A program made the position numbers and the translations under genes. The notes under the pieces are model-generated. The model did no database searches and was not told where the DNA came from. It saw only the letters and a list, made by a program, of their open reading frames with translations. Positions 42,974 to 54,154 of a stretch of 64,000 bases of DNA are shown here, piece after piece. This stretch comes from Symsagittifera roscoffensis (taxonomy: Eukaryota; Xenacoelomorpha; Acoela; Convolutidae): the NCBI RefSeq assembly GCF_963678635.1, contig NC_087065.1, forward strand, positions 41,977,430 to 42,041,429, read 5' to 3'. Every line of letters begins with the position of its first letter. Within the stretch, counting starts at the first letter, position 1.

Positions 42974-43096
42974 TAAATGGTGCCCTCAATGTCTCGAAAA
43001 AAGCCAAAATGTGAACACTTAGGTGAAACCATGGAATGGTTTCGCCTAAGTGTTTCACATTTTAGCTTTTTTTTGAGAAATTGAGTGCTCCATTTA
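42974..43096. repeat. Fold-back palindrome of about 120 bp
   Basis: The arm 'gtgaacacttaggtgaaacc' meets 'ggtttcgcctaagtgtttcac' around a 7-base loop near 43034. Pairing continues outward through 'gccaaaat/attttagc', 'ctcaatgtctc/gagaaattgag' and 'taaatgg/ccattta'. A small fold-back element or MITE in the PDZ intron. Confidence 0.65.
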
Positions 43097-43155
43097 ATTT
43101 GCGAAAGTGTTTTTTCAGCTTGTAGCATTAAATTGAGTTTTCCTTGTACTCGTTG

Positions 43156-43880
43156 TCATTTTTTTGCTGCCATCCATATTGATATTTCTGTAAGATTGCT
43201 TTCTATACTTTCAATGTTTTTCAATTTTCCATGAGAAGTTGTACCATCATCAAACAAAATTATTTCAGAACTCCTTTCTGCTTTAGGAAATAGATCATTT
43301 ATATAGAGCAGGAAAAGCATTGGACCAATTACTGATCCTTGCGGGACTCCAGTTTCCACTGGTTTCATATTTGACGAAACACATTGATGGCAAACGAACT
43401 GTTTTATATCAGAGAGATAAGGTCTTACGATTGAATGAACAGGGCCCCTTAAGCCATACATTTGGCATTTTGCAAGTAGAACGGAATCATCAACAGTATC
43501 AAAGGTCTTGATCAGATCTAGAAACATGAAAAATTCAGATTCTTATGGTGTTTGCCCTGTAACATACTTTCTAAGAGATCCACTATTGCATTAATTGTAG
43601 GCCTTCCGTTCTGCTAACTAAATTATTTGACCAATATTATAATATTTTGTAATAGACTTCACTCAGCGTTTTATTGGATAATTTATCGAACATTTGACTG
43701 AAAATGGGAGGGAGAGAAACCGGTCGACATTTGGTGCACACTAATCGATTGCCTCTTTTTTGCAAGGGGACAACTGTATCAACTTTCAGATAATTTGGAT
43801 AATACGTTTTGTTACAATTTTATTGAAGATATCACTAAGTATTGGGGAAACGATCTTCTCAAAACACTATGGTAATATTT
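43156..43880 (-). pseudogene. Fragment of a non-LTR (LINE) reverse transcriptase
   Basis: The frame 43527-43156 encodes FLDLIKTFDTVDDSVLL, GVPQGSVIGPMLFLLYINDL and the region of the active site, which reads ILFDDGTTS instead of the usual FADDT. Upstream (43880-43530, frame-broken) are VDTVVPLQKRGN and CRPVSLPPIFSQMFDKL, the usual N-terminal RT blocks of Jockey/CR1-like elements. No endonuclease and no 3' end are seen. It lies antisense in the second PDZ intron. Confidence 0.85.
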
Positions 43881-44269
43881 TTTAAAAATTTAACTCATGT
43901 AAGGAGATTTTTCTGAAAGTTCTTACCAGCGTTATCTTATAATGGCTGATGAAGGTGGTCTTGTCGACAATATCTGAGGAAAGGAATCGTTGAGAAATAC
44001 CTATGTATGTTTCTGATTGAACTACTTTTAAATAAAACGTTCAATTGTTTCTATAAAATGATTCTGCTGTTTGATCTTCTCGCATAAACTCAGTATAGGA
44101 TACAGGATTTTAGTTTTTTGATTTTTCTCTTGTTTTCCGATTTTCTTTTTTTTTGTATTTTTGACTTGGTCAGTTGATAGGTTAGGTTAAGTGATTCTTA
44201 AACATAATTCAGTTTCAGTTCCGTATCGTTCTGCTTTATCAGAAATTAATCCTGGTTTTGTTTGCTTAG
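43881..44269. other. Intron sequence, nothing recognised
   Basis: AT-rich. It ends in the acceptor tttgtttgcttag at 44269. Confidence 0.4.
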
Positions 44270-44422
44270 ATCAACGACACCCCCGTTGACTGCCTGACAA
44301 ATGAAGAAGTCAGGGATCTACTGTTGAGGAGTGGGGGACCGTTTATTTCTCTGCTGGTTCTGAGACCTGCCAAAACATTCTCAAACCAAGACTACTTTTT
44401 GCACCCCAATTTCCTCAGATAG
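44270..44422 (+). CDS. PDZ-domain gene, last exon
   Basis: 50 codons and a TAG at 44420-44422, entered in phase 0. It completes the PDZ signature: IN directly follows ILE of the previous exon, then DTPVDCLTNEEVRDLLLRSG (helix B region) and PFISLLVLRP (last strand). A 16-residue tail follows (AKTFSNQDYFLHPNFL R). The three exons together give one PDZ domain of about 85-90 residues at the very C-terminus, with introns of 11.2 and 2.1 kb. Which PDZ protein this is I cannot tell; N-terminal exons are not visible. AATAAA at 44826 could be the polyadenylation signal. Confidence 0.8.
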   Translation: MNDTPVDCLTNEEVRDLLLRSGGPFISLLVLRPAKTFSNQDYFLHPNFLR

Positions 44423-44429
44423 CACTAAC

Positions 44430-45150
44430 TGTGAATACATACATAGCATTTAGCATGTCGCATGCAGGCAACCTGCCGATTTAATATTATATCGATCCTA
44501 TGGCAAACTTACTTTCAGTTTGGTCACCTCGACTTTTAAAGTATATGAAGAGAATTGGGCATTTTGTTTTGTAATATAATCTTAAAGTAAGCTCCAATAT
44601 AACCATAATATAACCGTAAATCCAAGCTGCAGGAAAAATCAAAACTTTATAAAAAACACTATTTTGAAGCGCTTTGACTTCTTTTCATTGTATTGTTCCT
44701 TTGCTTTATTACCTTAAGAACATATAGTGTTAACTTTATGACCAAATAACTCCAGCTGGTTGTAACTACCTGGTAGTTCAAATTATTTTATAGTTACAAT
44801 CGGGCACTATGTTAGTTGTCAATGAAAATAAAGTTAAGTTAGTTTTCTCAACTATCTTGATATGAGCCCCAGCTGAATGCTGGTTTCTCTCTACGAAGGC
44901 TTCTTGTAGTTTGAAACAAACTAGTTGCAAAAAGGATTAGAGACACTTTGAAACGTGTCACTTGGGGCAAATGAATTGAAATTTAGTAGACATTTTGTAT
45001 TTCGTACACCGGATCTGACTCTATTGGAATTGATCGGTGCTCAGCGTTTTTTTTCTGCTGAAGTCTCATTACATATATTGATACCCGGCACAAAGTCTTT
45101 AATATATATTTTGACCGAGACGTTCTAATACACCGTCAGTATTTGATCAA
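44430..45150. other. 3' untranslated/intergenic, nothing recognised beyond AATAAA
   Basis: One AATAAA lies at 44826-44831. A short palindrome, 'ctacgaaggcttcttgtag', is at about 44893. Confidence 0.35.
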
Positions 45151-45415
45151 GAAATCTATCGCGCGTTAATTGTCACAAATTGGCCAAATTAGCAATCTTT
45201 AAACCACCATAAAAATGATCACAGGTAAAATATCTTTTTAAATTTGAGCCCAAGGCTACATAACTTTCGAATGGCAAAAATAACCTTCGAACGCGAAAAT
45301 TCCGTCAAATCTTGCTAGTTAGAAAATCGAAATTTGTCTGGAGAAAAAACCACCCGAGCACAAATATTCGGCCACTTTATTCGAATGTCAAAACAACAAG
45401 GATATCAAGTTGCCG
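45150..45415 (-). repeat. Family A1, 5' half
   Basis: On the plus strand it reads 'tcgcgcgttaattgtcacaaattggccaaa', 'tgatcacaggtaaaatatctttt', 'ctggagaaaaaaccacccgagcacaaatattcgg', i.e. the A1 body reversed. Confidence 0.6.
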
Positions 45416-45727
45416 TGCAAGTTGCACATCATGTTGCAACCAAAGTGATCGTGAATACACCAAAAAAAATTTAAAACAGTAAAAGAGTTAAGTGTTTAGT
45501 AAAGTTTTTACGTTTTTTGTTGTATTAATTGATTGAATTATGCGGAAAAAAAAATCAAAGATAATAGCAAAACTGCAGTTAAAAATTATTAAAATATATC
45601 GTTCAAGTTTCAGTAGCTGGAGGTCATCTTTAACCAAGTTTCATCTAATTTGGTCTAAAATCAAAAACAGCACACAAGCACCGAGACAAATCCTTTGATA
45701 TTTTTCAGGAAGTTTAAATCCCGACCA

Positions 45728-45994
45728 ATGTGGTTTTTGTTCCGACTTTTGAAGAAACTTAGGAATTTATATGCCCGTATACCCAGGGTAGGTTTTTTCA
45801 ATACCAGTTTTAGAATTTAGAATTTGCGTATGTGCATCAATCCGGAAATCTTGTGATTGCTCAAGTTTTATTACTTTGATATTATCTGCCAAAATTTGTA
45901 GTTTGTCAATATTTCATGTGCTAAAATCAATTATTCAAGACCAGTTAATGGGCAGTTGGAACATTCAGAGTTTTGCCCTGATTTGAGCAATCTT
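45728..45994 (+). repeat. Family A, A2-like deleted copy
   Basis: 5' 'tttttgttccgacttttgaagaaac' and 3' 'gggcagttggaacattcagagttttgccctgatttgagcaatcttgtt', with most of the interior lost. The 5' GTTCCGACT and 3' AGTTGGAAC differ by one base from perfect complementarity. Confidence 0.6.
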
Positions 45995-46229
45995 GTTATA
46001 TGATACGCGCGTGCCATTTTCGAACTTTCCTTGAATTACTCAAATATGGCTAGACGAAATTGAAAAAGTGAATCCAATCCATAGTTGCCTTCCACTCTTT
46101 CAGTGTGTTCCGGACAGTAAGGCTGTGTGGTCGTATGTTAAAGCAAAGCCCTGATTGTTCCGATTTTTCCTTGTCTGATTTCAAATAAGTTTAATTTCAG
46201 AAAAAGAAAAGCTATAAATTAGAATATTA

Positions 46230-46945
46230 AAAACTAAGTGTTTAGTTTTGAGCCGTGGGGAATCATTGTGAGTTATATCCTTTTAGTTATAACTCATAGA
46301 GTAATTTCAGATAAGGTACACCGTCTGCTCGTCACGGTCACGCTATCTTATTTTCGGCCGGATAGATTCGTGAAACTTCTTAGTCTAATACCGATCTTAA
46401 TCTTACTCTTATATCTCCTAGTCTCAATAGATCTAGTGTACACCGGTTTATGCGAGTTAGTTCCAGAATGGGAACAACTGTATTCTAAGTTTAATTCAAA
46501 TTGCTCTGGTGTTGAAACTACAAGTAGTTTCAACACTTTACAAATAAATAGGTTGTTAGTTTGATGGAGTATGATTGGTTAGTATTTAATATTTTATAGA
46601 GATAAAATATCATAATAATAACCAATGACAAATTCTAGTTTAGATCTGGTTCCAATTGCGACCAATTAGGTGGCCTTATTTCGATTTGGAACTATAAATG
46701 CGGGATAAATAACTGCGCTCGATTAAATTGCTCGCACAGTTTTTTTCAGCATCAAGAATATTATGTTTGCAGCACGCTTAAATTAGTCCAGAGCATGGAC
46801 AAATTGAAAATTTTTGAACCCCTTGAAGTTCGCAAAAAATGGTTTTATAATTTTTTTTTAATTTGACGCTTTTGTACGCTTTTGTCCTCTTGATTAAATT
46901 TTGCAGCGTAATTCAGAAACTTTTTGGTAAATTAATTTTTTCAAT
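46230..46945. promoter_or_regulatory. Possible promoter region with hairpins
   Basis: The window holds a perfect 10-bp hairpin GTTGAAACTA-caag-TAGTTTCAAC (46511-46534) and an AT hairpin whose outer arms are ATTGGTTA/TAACCAAT and inner arms ATATTTTAT/ATAAAATAT (46575-46624). It also has CCAAT-type sequences and CTATAAATGCGGG at about 46688-46700, some 260 bp upstream of the ATG at 46950. A 108-codon hydrophobic frame at 46238-46564 lacks other support and is not called. An alternative reading is a solo LTR. Confidence 0.25.
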
Positions 46946-46949
46946 AGAA

Positions 46950-47074
46950 ATGAAAAGCTCGGGTGTTTTTTTATCTTATTTGTGCTTTTTATTTCAAGTC
47001 TCTTCAGGAACTAACGAACTTTTCAAGCATCATGAACGTTCCCAAACTTTCCTTGTCTTTAAAAGAAATACAAG
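46950..47074 (+). CDS. Candidate first exon with signal peptide and basic propeptide end
   Basis: The ATG at 46950 has A at -3. It encodes MKSSGVFLSYLCFLFQVSSG, a typical signal peptide, then about 22 residues ending FLVFKRNTR, and runs into a strong donor CAAG/GTAGGT at 47075. The residues after the signal (LFKHHERSQTFLVFKR) resemble the propeptide of vitamin K-dependent Gla proteins: an aromatic residue near -16, a hydrophobic near -6 and a dibasic end. I did not find a Gla exon downstream, so this is only a suggestion. Any other secreted precursor with dibasic processing would fit. Confidence 0.35.
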
Positions 47075-47079
47075 GTAGG

Positions 47080-47475
47080 TTGCGCTGCTACTTTTAGATA
47101 ATATATGAAGGGGAAAAGCTTGTTCAAACTGGTTTTTATCTAAAAAGATTAACCCGAGAATGGAGGTGACAGAACATTGAAGTTTGGAGAGCACAAGGTC
47201 GAGACATTTTAAGCAGCACTAAATTGATCCTCGATAAACTTCTTCAGGTTAAACTAATTTTGCTTAAAAAACATTAAAGCAGATTTTTTTCATAAAACAA
47301 ATATTTCCAGAAAATGACCTGCTTATTATTTAAGCCAAAAAAACGGCTTCCAAAAATACCTTTTCTCGGAAAAAAACACGAGGACTCTTTTGGTTATCAG
47401 AGGGTGGGAAAATAGGAAAGGGTTCAATTTTCTTTAGATGGTTCACAAATGTTTTTATCTTGAGGAATCTGGAAA
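47080..47475. other. Non-coding stretch, nothing recognised
   Basis: AT-rich. It would be intron if the preceding exon is real. Confidence 0.3.
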
Positions 47476-47477
47476 AA

Positions 47478-48575
47478 AAATAGCAACAATCTAGATGCAA
47501 TAACTTCAAAAAAACTAGATTCTAGAAGCAATAACTTCAAAAATCTAAACCATAGATGTAATTGCTTCTAGATATTAGATTTCTGATGATGTTATTGCTT
47601 CTAGATTGTTGTTGCTTCTAAATTGATATTACTGCTTCTAAATGTAACAACAATCTAGAAGCAATAACATCATCAGAAATCTAGTATCTAGAAGCAAATA
47701 CATCCATGGTTTAGATTTTTGAAGTTATTGCTTCTAGAATCAAACTTTTTAGATTTCTGATGTTTTTATTTTCAGGATCTGATTTTAGATAATATTGATT
47801 CTAGATTCTGGATTGTTGATGTAATTGCTTCTATATTCTACATTTATGATTATGTTGTTGCTTTTAGTTTCTAGTTTTTGATGCAATTGCTTATAGACGC
47901 TAGACTTTTGATATTACTGCTTCTAAATTGATATTACTGCTTCTAAATGTAGTAATATCAAAAGTCTAGCGTCTATAAGCAATTACATCAAAAATCTGGA
48001 ATCTAAAAGCAATAACATAATCGTAAATGTAGAATATAGAAGCAATTACATCAACAATCCAAAATCTAGAATCAATATTATCAAAAATCTAGATCCTGAA
48101 AATAAAAACATGAGAAATTTAAAATCTAGAAGCAATAACATGAAAAATCTGAATCCTAGATGTAATAACATCAGGACTCTAGAATATGGAAGCAGTAATA
48201 TCAAAAAGCTAGAGTCATCAAGCAATTACATCAAAAATCTAGAACCTAAAAGCAATAAAATAATCATAAATCTAGAATATAGAAGCAATAATATCAAAAA
48301 TCTAGATCCTCAAATAATAACATCAAAAATTTGAAATCTAGAAGCAATAAATCAGACTAGAATCTAGAAGCAAAAAAATCAAAAATCTAAAATCTAGGAG
48401 CAATTAAATTGGGAGCCCAGAATCCAGAAGCAGTAACATCAAAAATCTAGCATCTAGAAGCAATAACACCAGAAATTCAGAATCTAAAAGCAGAAACATC
48501 AAAAACTTAGAATTTAGAAGCAGTAACTTCAGAAATCTAGAATCTAGAAACAATAACATCAGAAGTCTAGAACAC
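47478..48575. repeat. Minisatellite of about 30 bp with repeated orientation switches
   Basis: The unit is close to 'gaatctagaagcaataacat' plus 'caaaaatcta'. Orientation: forward 47478-47560, reverse about 47565-47640, forward 47648-47725, reverse about 47730-47940, forward 47948-48575. This yields two large inverted repeats: arms of about 80-100 bp centred near 47643, and arms of about 170-200 bp centred near 47945, with long uninterrupted pairing. The last forward block has about 20 diverged units. A 10-residue periodic open frame (48110-48334) is a by-product. Confidence 0.85.
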
Positions 48576-49195
48576 CAGGCGCGCGATATATAACTGGTTT
48601 GCTCGCAGGGCAGAGGACAAATTTTAAGTGTTTACTCGCTTATTAGCTCGACCAAATTGTTTTGCCAAGCTCTCCCAAGTCACCCCAGTCACCCAAGCCT
48701 CCCAAATACTCGATTTTGCCTTGAAAACTCTCACGCGAAACAAAAAAAGCATTTTAGAGCATTTTAAGATTGCTATCACCAAGATATCAGCTTAATTCGT
48801 TCGCTACAGAGACTTTATCAGATTGGGCGATTAGAAATAAATACTTATTTATTGATGAATCTGCAATCGGAAGTTAGACTCACGCATTAAAAGTGAAGGT
48901 ATATGTGCGGAAAACAACAGGTCAAGTTTGTTGAAACTAAAATTTTTCAGCCAAGTGTCATTGAAGTTGAACTATTTTGCTAACCGATCAATTAAACAAA
49001 TTTTTTCTTGACTTCTTTGTGATTTTTTGTGCGAACACTGAAAGGGCGAAACATTGACACGCAGATGATAAAAAAAATTTTAAGGAATTTTCTGGATCAA
49101 AATCTATGACACTTGTTTTGGAGAGTTTATTAAAGCAGTCAAACAAAATGACTCACAAATTATATATAAGGACAGAAAAAATTTAAATTATAAGC
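48576..49195. other. Non-coding stretch with a trace of family B
   Basis: 'agctcgaccaaattgttttgccaagctctccc' at 48646-48678 matches the family B block. Nothing else is recognised. Confidence 0.35.
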
Positions 49196-49402
49196 TCAAA
49201 CTTGTTTATTGGGATTATCGTGCCTAATTTCTCCATTTTGTGGATCAAACAATTGAAAAGAAAACAGATAAAAGGATACTACGACCCAAGACAAATTGGA
49301 CACAATAGTTTTTTGTGAAGATTTGATGTCTTTCTTGCCAACGTCGTCAACCATGCAGTTTTTTAGTATATCTTTCGCAAACTTCAAAGTAGTACGTAAC
49401 TC
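49196..49402 (-). CDS. Weak exon candidate, unrecognised
   Basis: On the minus strand TTTCACAG precedes an open frame with GELRTTLKFAKDILKNCMVD and DVGKKDIKSSQKT, whose composition is less AT-rich than the flanks. The second half (hydrophobic, then Asn-rich) looks less coding, so a donor around 49270 (TCTTGG/GTCGTA) is possible. No domain. Confidence 0.22.
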   Translation of the reverse strand, partial: ELRTTLKFAKDILKNCMVDDVGKKDIKSSQKTIVSNLSWVVVSFYLFSFQLFDPQNGEIRHDNPNKQV

Positions 49403-49857
49403 TCCTCTGTGAAACGAAGCCGTTTTGGTGATAAAGTTAAATTAATTTTGAATTTAACCATCAGAAAAGCCGTTCACATTGTTGAAAGTATTGGAACCAC
49501 TAAAAACACAATAAAAATTGTTTTTTTTTGCTGCTGACGCTTACGAGTTCCACAAATGGCTGCATCTTGGCTTCCCAATCTAAAATGTTGATAGTTGACA
49601 CTGCGTCAACTTTGATTCACAAAAGGTTTATAAACAAATTTATTTTAACCACCCGAAAGTCCAATTTCTAAAAAATTCTAAAAAATGCTAGCAAAGCAAA
49701 TGTTTTTTGAAATGAATAACCAAGGCAAAAAAACTAATGGGACAACTGAAATGGTGATGAGATTATAATTGACGTCATTTTCAGAAAATTGATGAAGCTT
49801 TCGAAAAAAAATTTTTTTTTCTTCAAAAAGCATGCACTGCATTTGCTTTTCAAATTT
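49403..49857. other. Non-coding stretch, nothing recognised
   Basis: AT-rich, with long A and T runs. Confidence 0.3.
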
Positions 49858-50190
49858 TCAACCCCCCCCCACACCCATAAACACAAACACACCATGTAAA
49901 GAGCAAATAGATTTTACTTTTAGTAACGTAGCAATTATGACAAATAGTCTACTTCAAGCATTTTGAAGCGGTTTTCAAAACGGATTAAAGGTCCGCTTGC
50001 GTGTTGATAGCTGCAACATATCGTGAGTTCATTGTCCCAAATTAGCTACATTCGCAGTTTGTAAATCCCCATAACTTCACGAAAAAAAAGCATAGTTGAA
50101 TATTTTTCTAACATTGAGCTCAAGACAACACTAACTTCGGATGACAAAAACCGTCAAAAATGTCAAGTAAAAAGTCACAATTGTTTGTAA
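49858..50190 (-). repeat. Family A1, 3' end missing
   Basis: Plus strand: C run and 'acaccatgtaaagagcaaatagatttt', 'aaaacggattaaaggtccgcttgcgtg', 'attgtcccaaattagc', 'tcaaaaatgtcaagtaaaaagtc'. This is the A1 body reversed, diverged. Confidence 0.5.
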
Positions 50191-50429
50191 CAACGCGACG
50201 CCATGAAGATTCCGACCGCCTGTTTTAGTCTGTAAATTCTGAGTTCGGTTTAGAAAAAATGAATAAAAAAAACAAAAAATGAAAAAAAAAAGCTTTTGAT
50301 TTTTTGAAAAGCCATCCACAACACATAATGATAAAAACAAATTTGTTTATTCGCATATAGCAACATTTTAAACAGGCCAGAAATTGTGACCTACTTCAAT
50401 ATTTACCAAGGTCTGAGACCAATATTTAC

Positions 50430-50570
50430 CAATTTAAGTCTCCGTTTACGCGTCAATAGCACGAAAGATATCGCAAATTGTCCAAATTGGCAAATTTCAA
50501 ACAAGCATCACAATGCAAAAACTATCACAGACAAAATAACAATTTAATATTCAGCCCAGGATACCTATAG
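50430..50570 (-). repeat. Family A1 core fragment
   Basis: 'gtctccgtttacgcgtcaatagcacgaaagatatcgcaaattgtccaaattgg' is the reversed core. It is truncated near the assembly gap. Confidence 0.45.
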
Positions 50571-50605
50571 TTTTCTGATGCCACAAAAATTTGCGCCACA
50601 AAAGG

Positions 50606-50805
50606 NNNNNNNNNNNNNNNNNNNNNNNNNNNNNNNNNNNNNNNNNNNNNNNNNNNNNNNNNNNNNNNNNNNNNNNNNNNNNNNNNNNNNNNNNNNNNNN
50701 NNNNNNNNNNNNNNNNNNNNNNNNNNNNNNNNNNNNNNNNNNNNNNNNNNNNNNNNNNNNNNNNNNNNNNNNNNNNNNNNNNNNNNNNNNNNNNNNNNNN
50801 NNNNN
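50606..50805. other. Assembly gap (200 N)
   Basis: Exactly 200 N residues, so probably a fixed-size scaffold gap of unknown true length. Frames reported across it are meaningless. Confidence 0.98.
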
Positions 50806-52137
50806 TACAGCAAAATTAAAAAAAAAACACTAAAAACTGTCCCGAATTTTTCTTTAGAAACTTTATTGTAGTCCTAATGGTCTGATTAAACTCTTAGCTT
50901 AATGCAAATAGCTATTTTTGATTTTAGACTTTTTTTAACTTGAAAAACTTTGAAACTAATTTGTTTTTCATATCAAGCTACATGCATTTGCAAACATCAT
51001 TCCTCGGCAGGCAAATATTGGTTTTTATTTTCTGAAATGTCTCTTAAAAAAACAAAAAAATTTTTTTTGAACTGCAATTTTTCAATCAAAAATTGTAGCT
51101 GAAGCGTAGAGCGAAAAAAATTTTCTTCAAGTTAGTGAGACTTTTTATTACAGTGCGCTAACAAAAACAATTTAGGGTTAAAGTTTCAATCAGTATTTGA
51201 GACTACAAATTCATTTGTTTTGCTCCTGACTGTAATGTATCACATTACACTTAAATATATCACGTTTGAGAAATTTTATAAGCTTGAAATTACTTAAACA
51301 ATTTACTCGGCAGTATTTCAGAAAGTACCCATCTATTTGCACAGAAGGACAAGTTCAATCAATCTGAAAAAAGTTTCTTGAAGATTAAAGGCAATTTCTT
51401 GAATGTTGTGGAAAAAATTGACAAAGCAAAAAGAAAGGGGTGTTGAAAACTGGTTTCTTAAACTCATTCTATAACTCAGTGATATATTGGTCAAAACATG
51501 CTTCTTCAAGCACGTGAAACATTACCAAAATAAGTTATTGTAAAATGCAGTTACATTTAAAGCGTCCCAAAATGGGCAAAAAAAAACAGAAACATGGCTA
51601 TGAGTTGAATACAAACTACCATTGAGCAGTTACAAGCAAAAACAATTCGCTCCGATTACCTTTTCTTTCTAGTTAAACTAACCAATAACAAACTTCACTT
51701 TTAGTATTTAAAGTTTGTCCTGACCCAAAACTTTTCTTCATTAGACATGTCAAAAACATGACATGGATTAAATTTTTAAAATTGGTTGTTTGTTTTTATT
51801 CGCAAGTACTTAGTGATGCACTTCACTCAACCAAGTGAGTTTAGTGCACAACTTACCCTCAAGGTCTTTTGGAACTAGTAAAATATTTACACGTAAATAA
51901 TGACACATCATTATTCTGACTTTCAAAAAAAAGAGTAATATATATATATATATATATATTTGGGGTAATATTTTTTATTCCGACCAATCTCAACAAAAAA
52001 TTTTGCAGAGTGTGGCGATCCATCCCTGGATTTTCTTGATCCACCTGCGCGCTCAGAACAATATTAACCTGCCTCTACGGTCGTCCTGAAACTAGTCTAT
52101 CTAAACTCTCAGTTTAGTAGTTTGATTGTCAAAATTA
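50806..52137. other. Non-coding stretch with (TA)n microsatellite
   Basis: A TA dinucleotide run lies at about 51938-51959. No exon or element is supported. Confidence 0.45.
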
Positions 52138-52683
52138 ACAAGACTGCTCGTATCAGGGCGAAGCCTTGAATGTTCCGACTGCCTTTTAAGGTTTATGGAG
52201 CAGTAATAACAAAAAAAAATATGTGTAATAAAATATAATTAAAATTTGTTTTTCTAAAATTTGAAAACTTTTATGAAAATCATCCCCCCACACGTCATAT
52301 AAAGTACAAAACGATAGATTTCGTTCCTTGTAACAAATCAATTATGGCAAATAACCTTCGTTCAACTAATTTGGAACGATTTCTAAGACGGATTAAATCT
52401 CCGCTTACGCATTAATAGCGCGAATTATATTGCGCGTTAATTGTCCCAAATTGGTCAAAATGGCCACAATGGCAATCTTTAAACCCTCATAAATTTTCGA
52501 AAAAAAATCACAGGTGAAATATCTTTTCAAATTTAAGCTCAGGACAACAATACCTTTTGAATGATATGAAAAAAAAATTCCGTCAAAAATGGCTAGTTAA
52601 AAAGTCAAAATTTGTCTGAAGAAAAAAAAACCCAACCCGAGCACAAATATTCCGTTACAAATATTCCGTACAGTCGGAACAAC
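52138..52683 (-). mobile_element. Family A1 (HINE-like), full-length copy
   Basis: On the minus strand it starts TTGTTCCGACTGTACGGAAT, then 'gtgctcgggttggg', a T-run, the A1 body, the core (attaacgcgcaatataattcgcgctattaatgcg), 'aaccttaaaaggcAGTCGGAACattcaaggcttcgccctgatacgagcagtcttgtt'. The 5' GTTCCGACT and 3' AGTCGGAAC are perfectly complementary. About 546 bp. Confidence 0.7.
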
Positions 52684-52923
52684 AATGTTTAAATGTGCGA
52701 GACGAACTTTTTCGCACTGAAAAATCGTTCCAAATTGAATTGAATCGCTCTTTGATTGGAAATAATTCCCTATATGAACAAAATTTAAAGTAAATTTTTT
52801 GATATTATTAGCCCAAAGTTCGAACTTTGTCAATGTTTCATTTATCAAAAATTAATCGAGACCATTTAAAAGTCAGTCAAAACCTTCACGGTTTTGCTCT
52901 GATATACTAGCAGCCTTGTTGTT
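52684..52923 (+). repeat. Family A2, 3' half
   Basis: 'gtgcgagacgaactttttcgcactgaaaaatcgttccaaattgaattga' and the 3' end 'agtcagtcaaaaccttcacggttttgctctgatatactagcagccttgtt'. It abuts the A1 copy on its left. Confidence 0.55.
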
Positions 52924-54150
52924 CATATCGTCGGAATGAAGTTTCTTTTTTGACGCTAAGACATGTTTTACAGGCACATAAAGAGTCACTACGCAAAACA
53001 AGAGAGGGAAATCTGATAGTAAAATCGCAAACAAAGATGTGAAACAATTGGTGAAGTCTCATCTGTACCAACAGTAAATTTAATCAAAACAAACAATTCG
53101 ACGCTTTTGTGCCAAAAGTACTCAAATCGGATTCCCATTGGTCATTTTTACGCCAGGGTTTTCTGAGACTAAATGTCAATTAGTCAAACGGCCTTAAGTC
53201 AAACCACTTAAACATCAAAATCAAGATCACCCTGTCAGCAACGTTTGAGATACTTTTTTTACTGAACAAAAACAGCCGCAGAAACCCGGATGATTTAGAT
53301 AAACCACCAATAGTTAAAAAAATATCACAGTATTTGGGTTTACTGGGCTCAAAAATTGACTGTTCAATGATCGAGAAAATTTCTTCAGATATGCTAGTAG
53401 TTCCGAAGTTTCAATAGCCGAACAAACTAATGAGCCATTTCATCCCAAAGATTTGACCCTCCAATCGGGGATTCAAAACCTTGCCACCGGCCTTTGACGC
53501 TACTTTAAAACATTCATATTTGGCTGACCATCCACAATTTTTTTTTAAATGTGTCTTTGGCGCCTATACATACTAATTTTCAGGAGAGCCTGAGCTGAAA
53601 AACGCAAATTAGATCAATCAAATTCTATTGAGAGAAAATAGAAGTGTTGAATAGTAAGTAGGCGGAAAACTTTTTGATATTCAAAAGTGTAATTTGTAGC
53701 CGAACTTGCATTTGATCAATAACGTGATTCGGTTGCTGCATAAAAACATGCAATTGTGTTCAAACAGCAAACCAAGAGCAAAATAGTGACATCTGCAGTT
53801 AATCCAACTAAGTGCCAGCTTGCCAACAGAGGCTAGGACTCTATACAAAAATACCAGCCAATTAATGCCCCGATTTCAAAGTTTTTGACCAATTGATCAA
53901 TTTTTGGCAAAAAAGCGACTGTTTGCTTATTTTGGTAAAACGGGACTGATTTTTCAATTCGGTACTTATGAATACCTATCGAAGCTAATGACCAAAGCCG
54001 ACAGGAGTAAAACTGAAATAGAGGAGGTTGTCGGAGATGCTAATACAAACTAAAGAGGTGTCCGGCGTCAACAAAAAAGTAAGACAAACAAACCCAGTTA
54101 TGTTAGAGAATTTCAGCAGGACCTCATGTAATTCAAAATTTTGAAATTAT
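52924..54150. other. Non-coding stretch with a family B trace
   Basis: At 53515-53620 'ggctgaccatccac', 'tctttggcgcctatacatactaattttcaggagagcctgagctg' matches family B. No exon is supported elsewhere. Confidence 0.35.
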
Positions 54151-54154
54151 TTAA

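Noticed and set aside
46238-46564. 108-codon hydrophobic frame
   Set aside because: No domain, no splice signals, and part of it encodes a perfect DNA hairpin. More likely non-coding or LTR-like.
48110-48334. 74-codon periodic Asn/Ser/Leu frame
   Set aside because: The 10-residue period merely reflects the 30-bp DNA unit. There is no start context, splice site or neighbouring frame to support a gene.
47950-48570. CRISPR-like array of about 30-bp repeats
   Set aside because: Units are contiguous and diverged, with no unique spacers, and the array reverses orientation. This is an animal genome, so it is a minisatellite.
50565-50871. Open frames across the N block
   Set aside because: They consist of unknown bases and carry no information.
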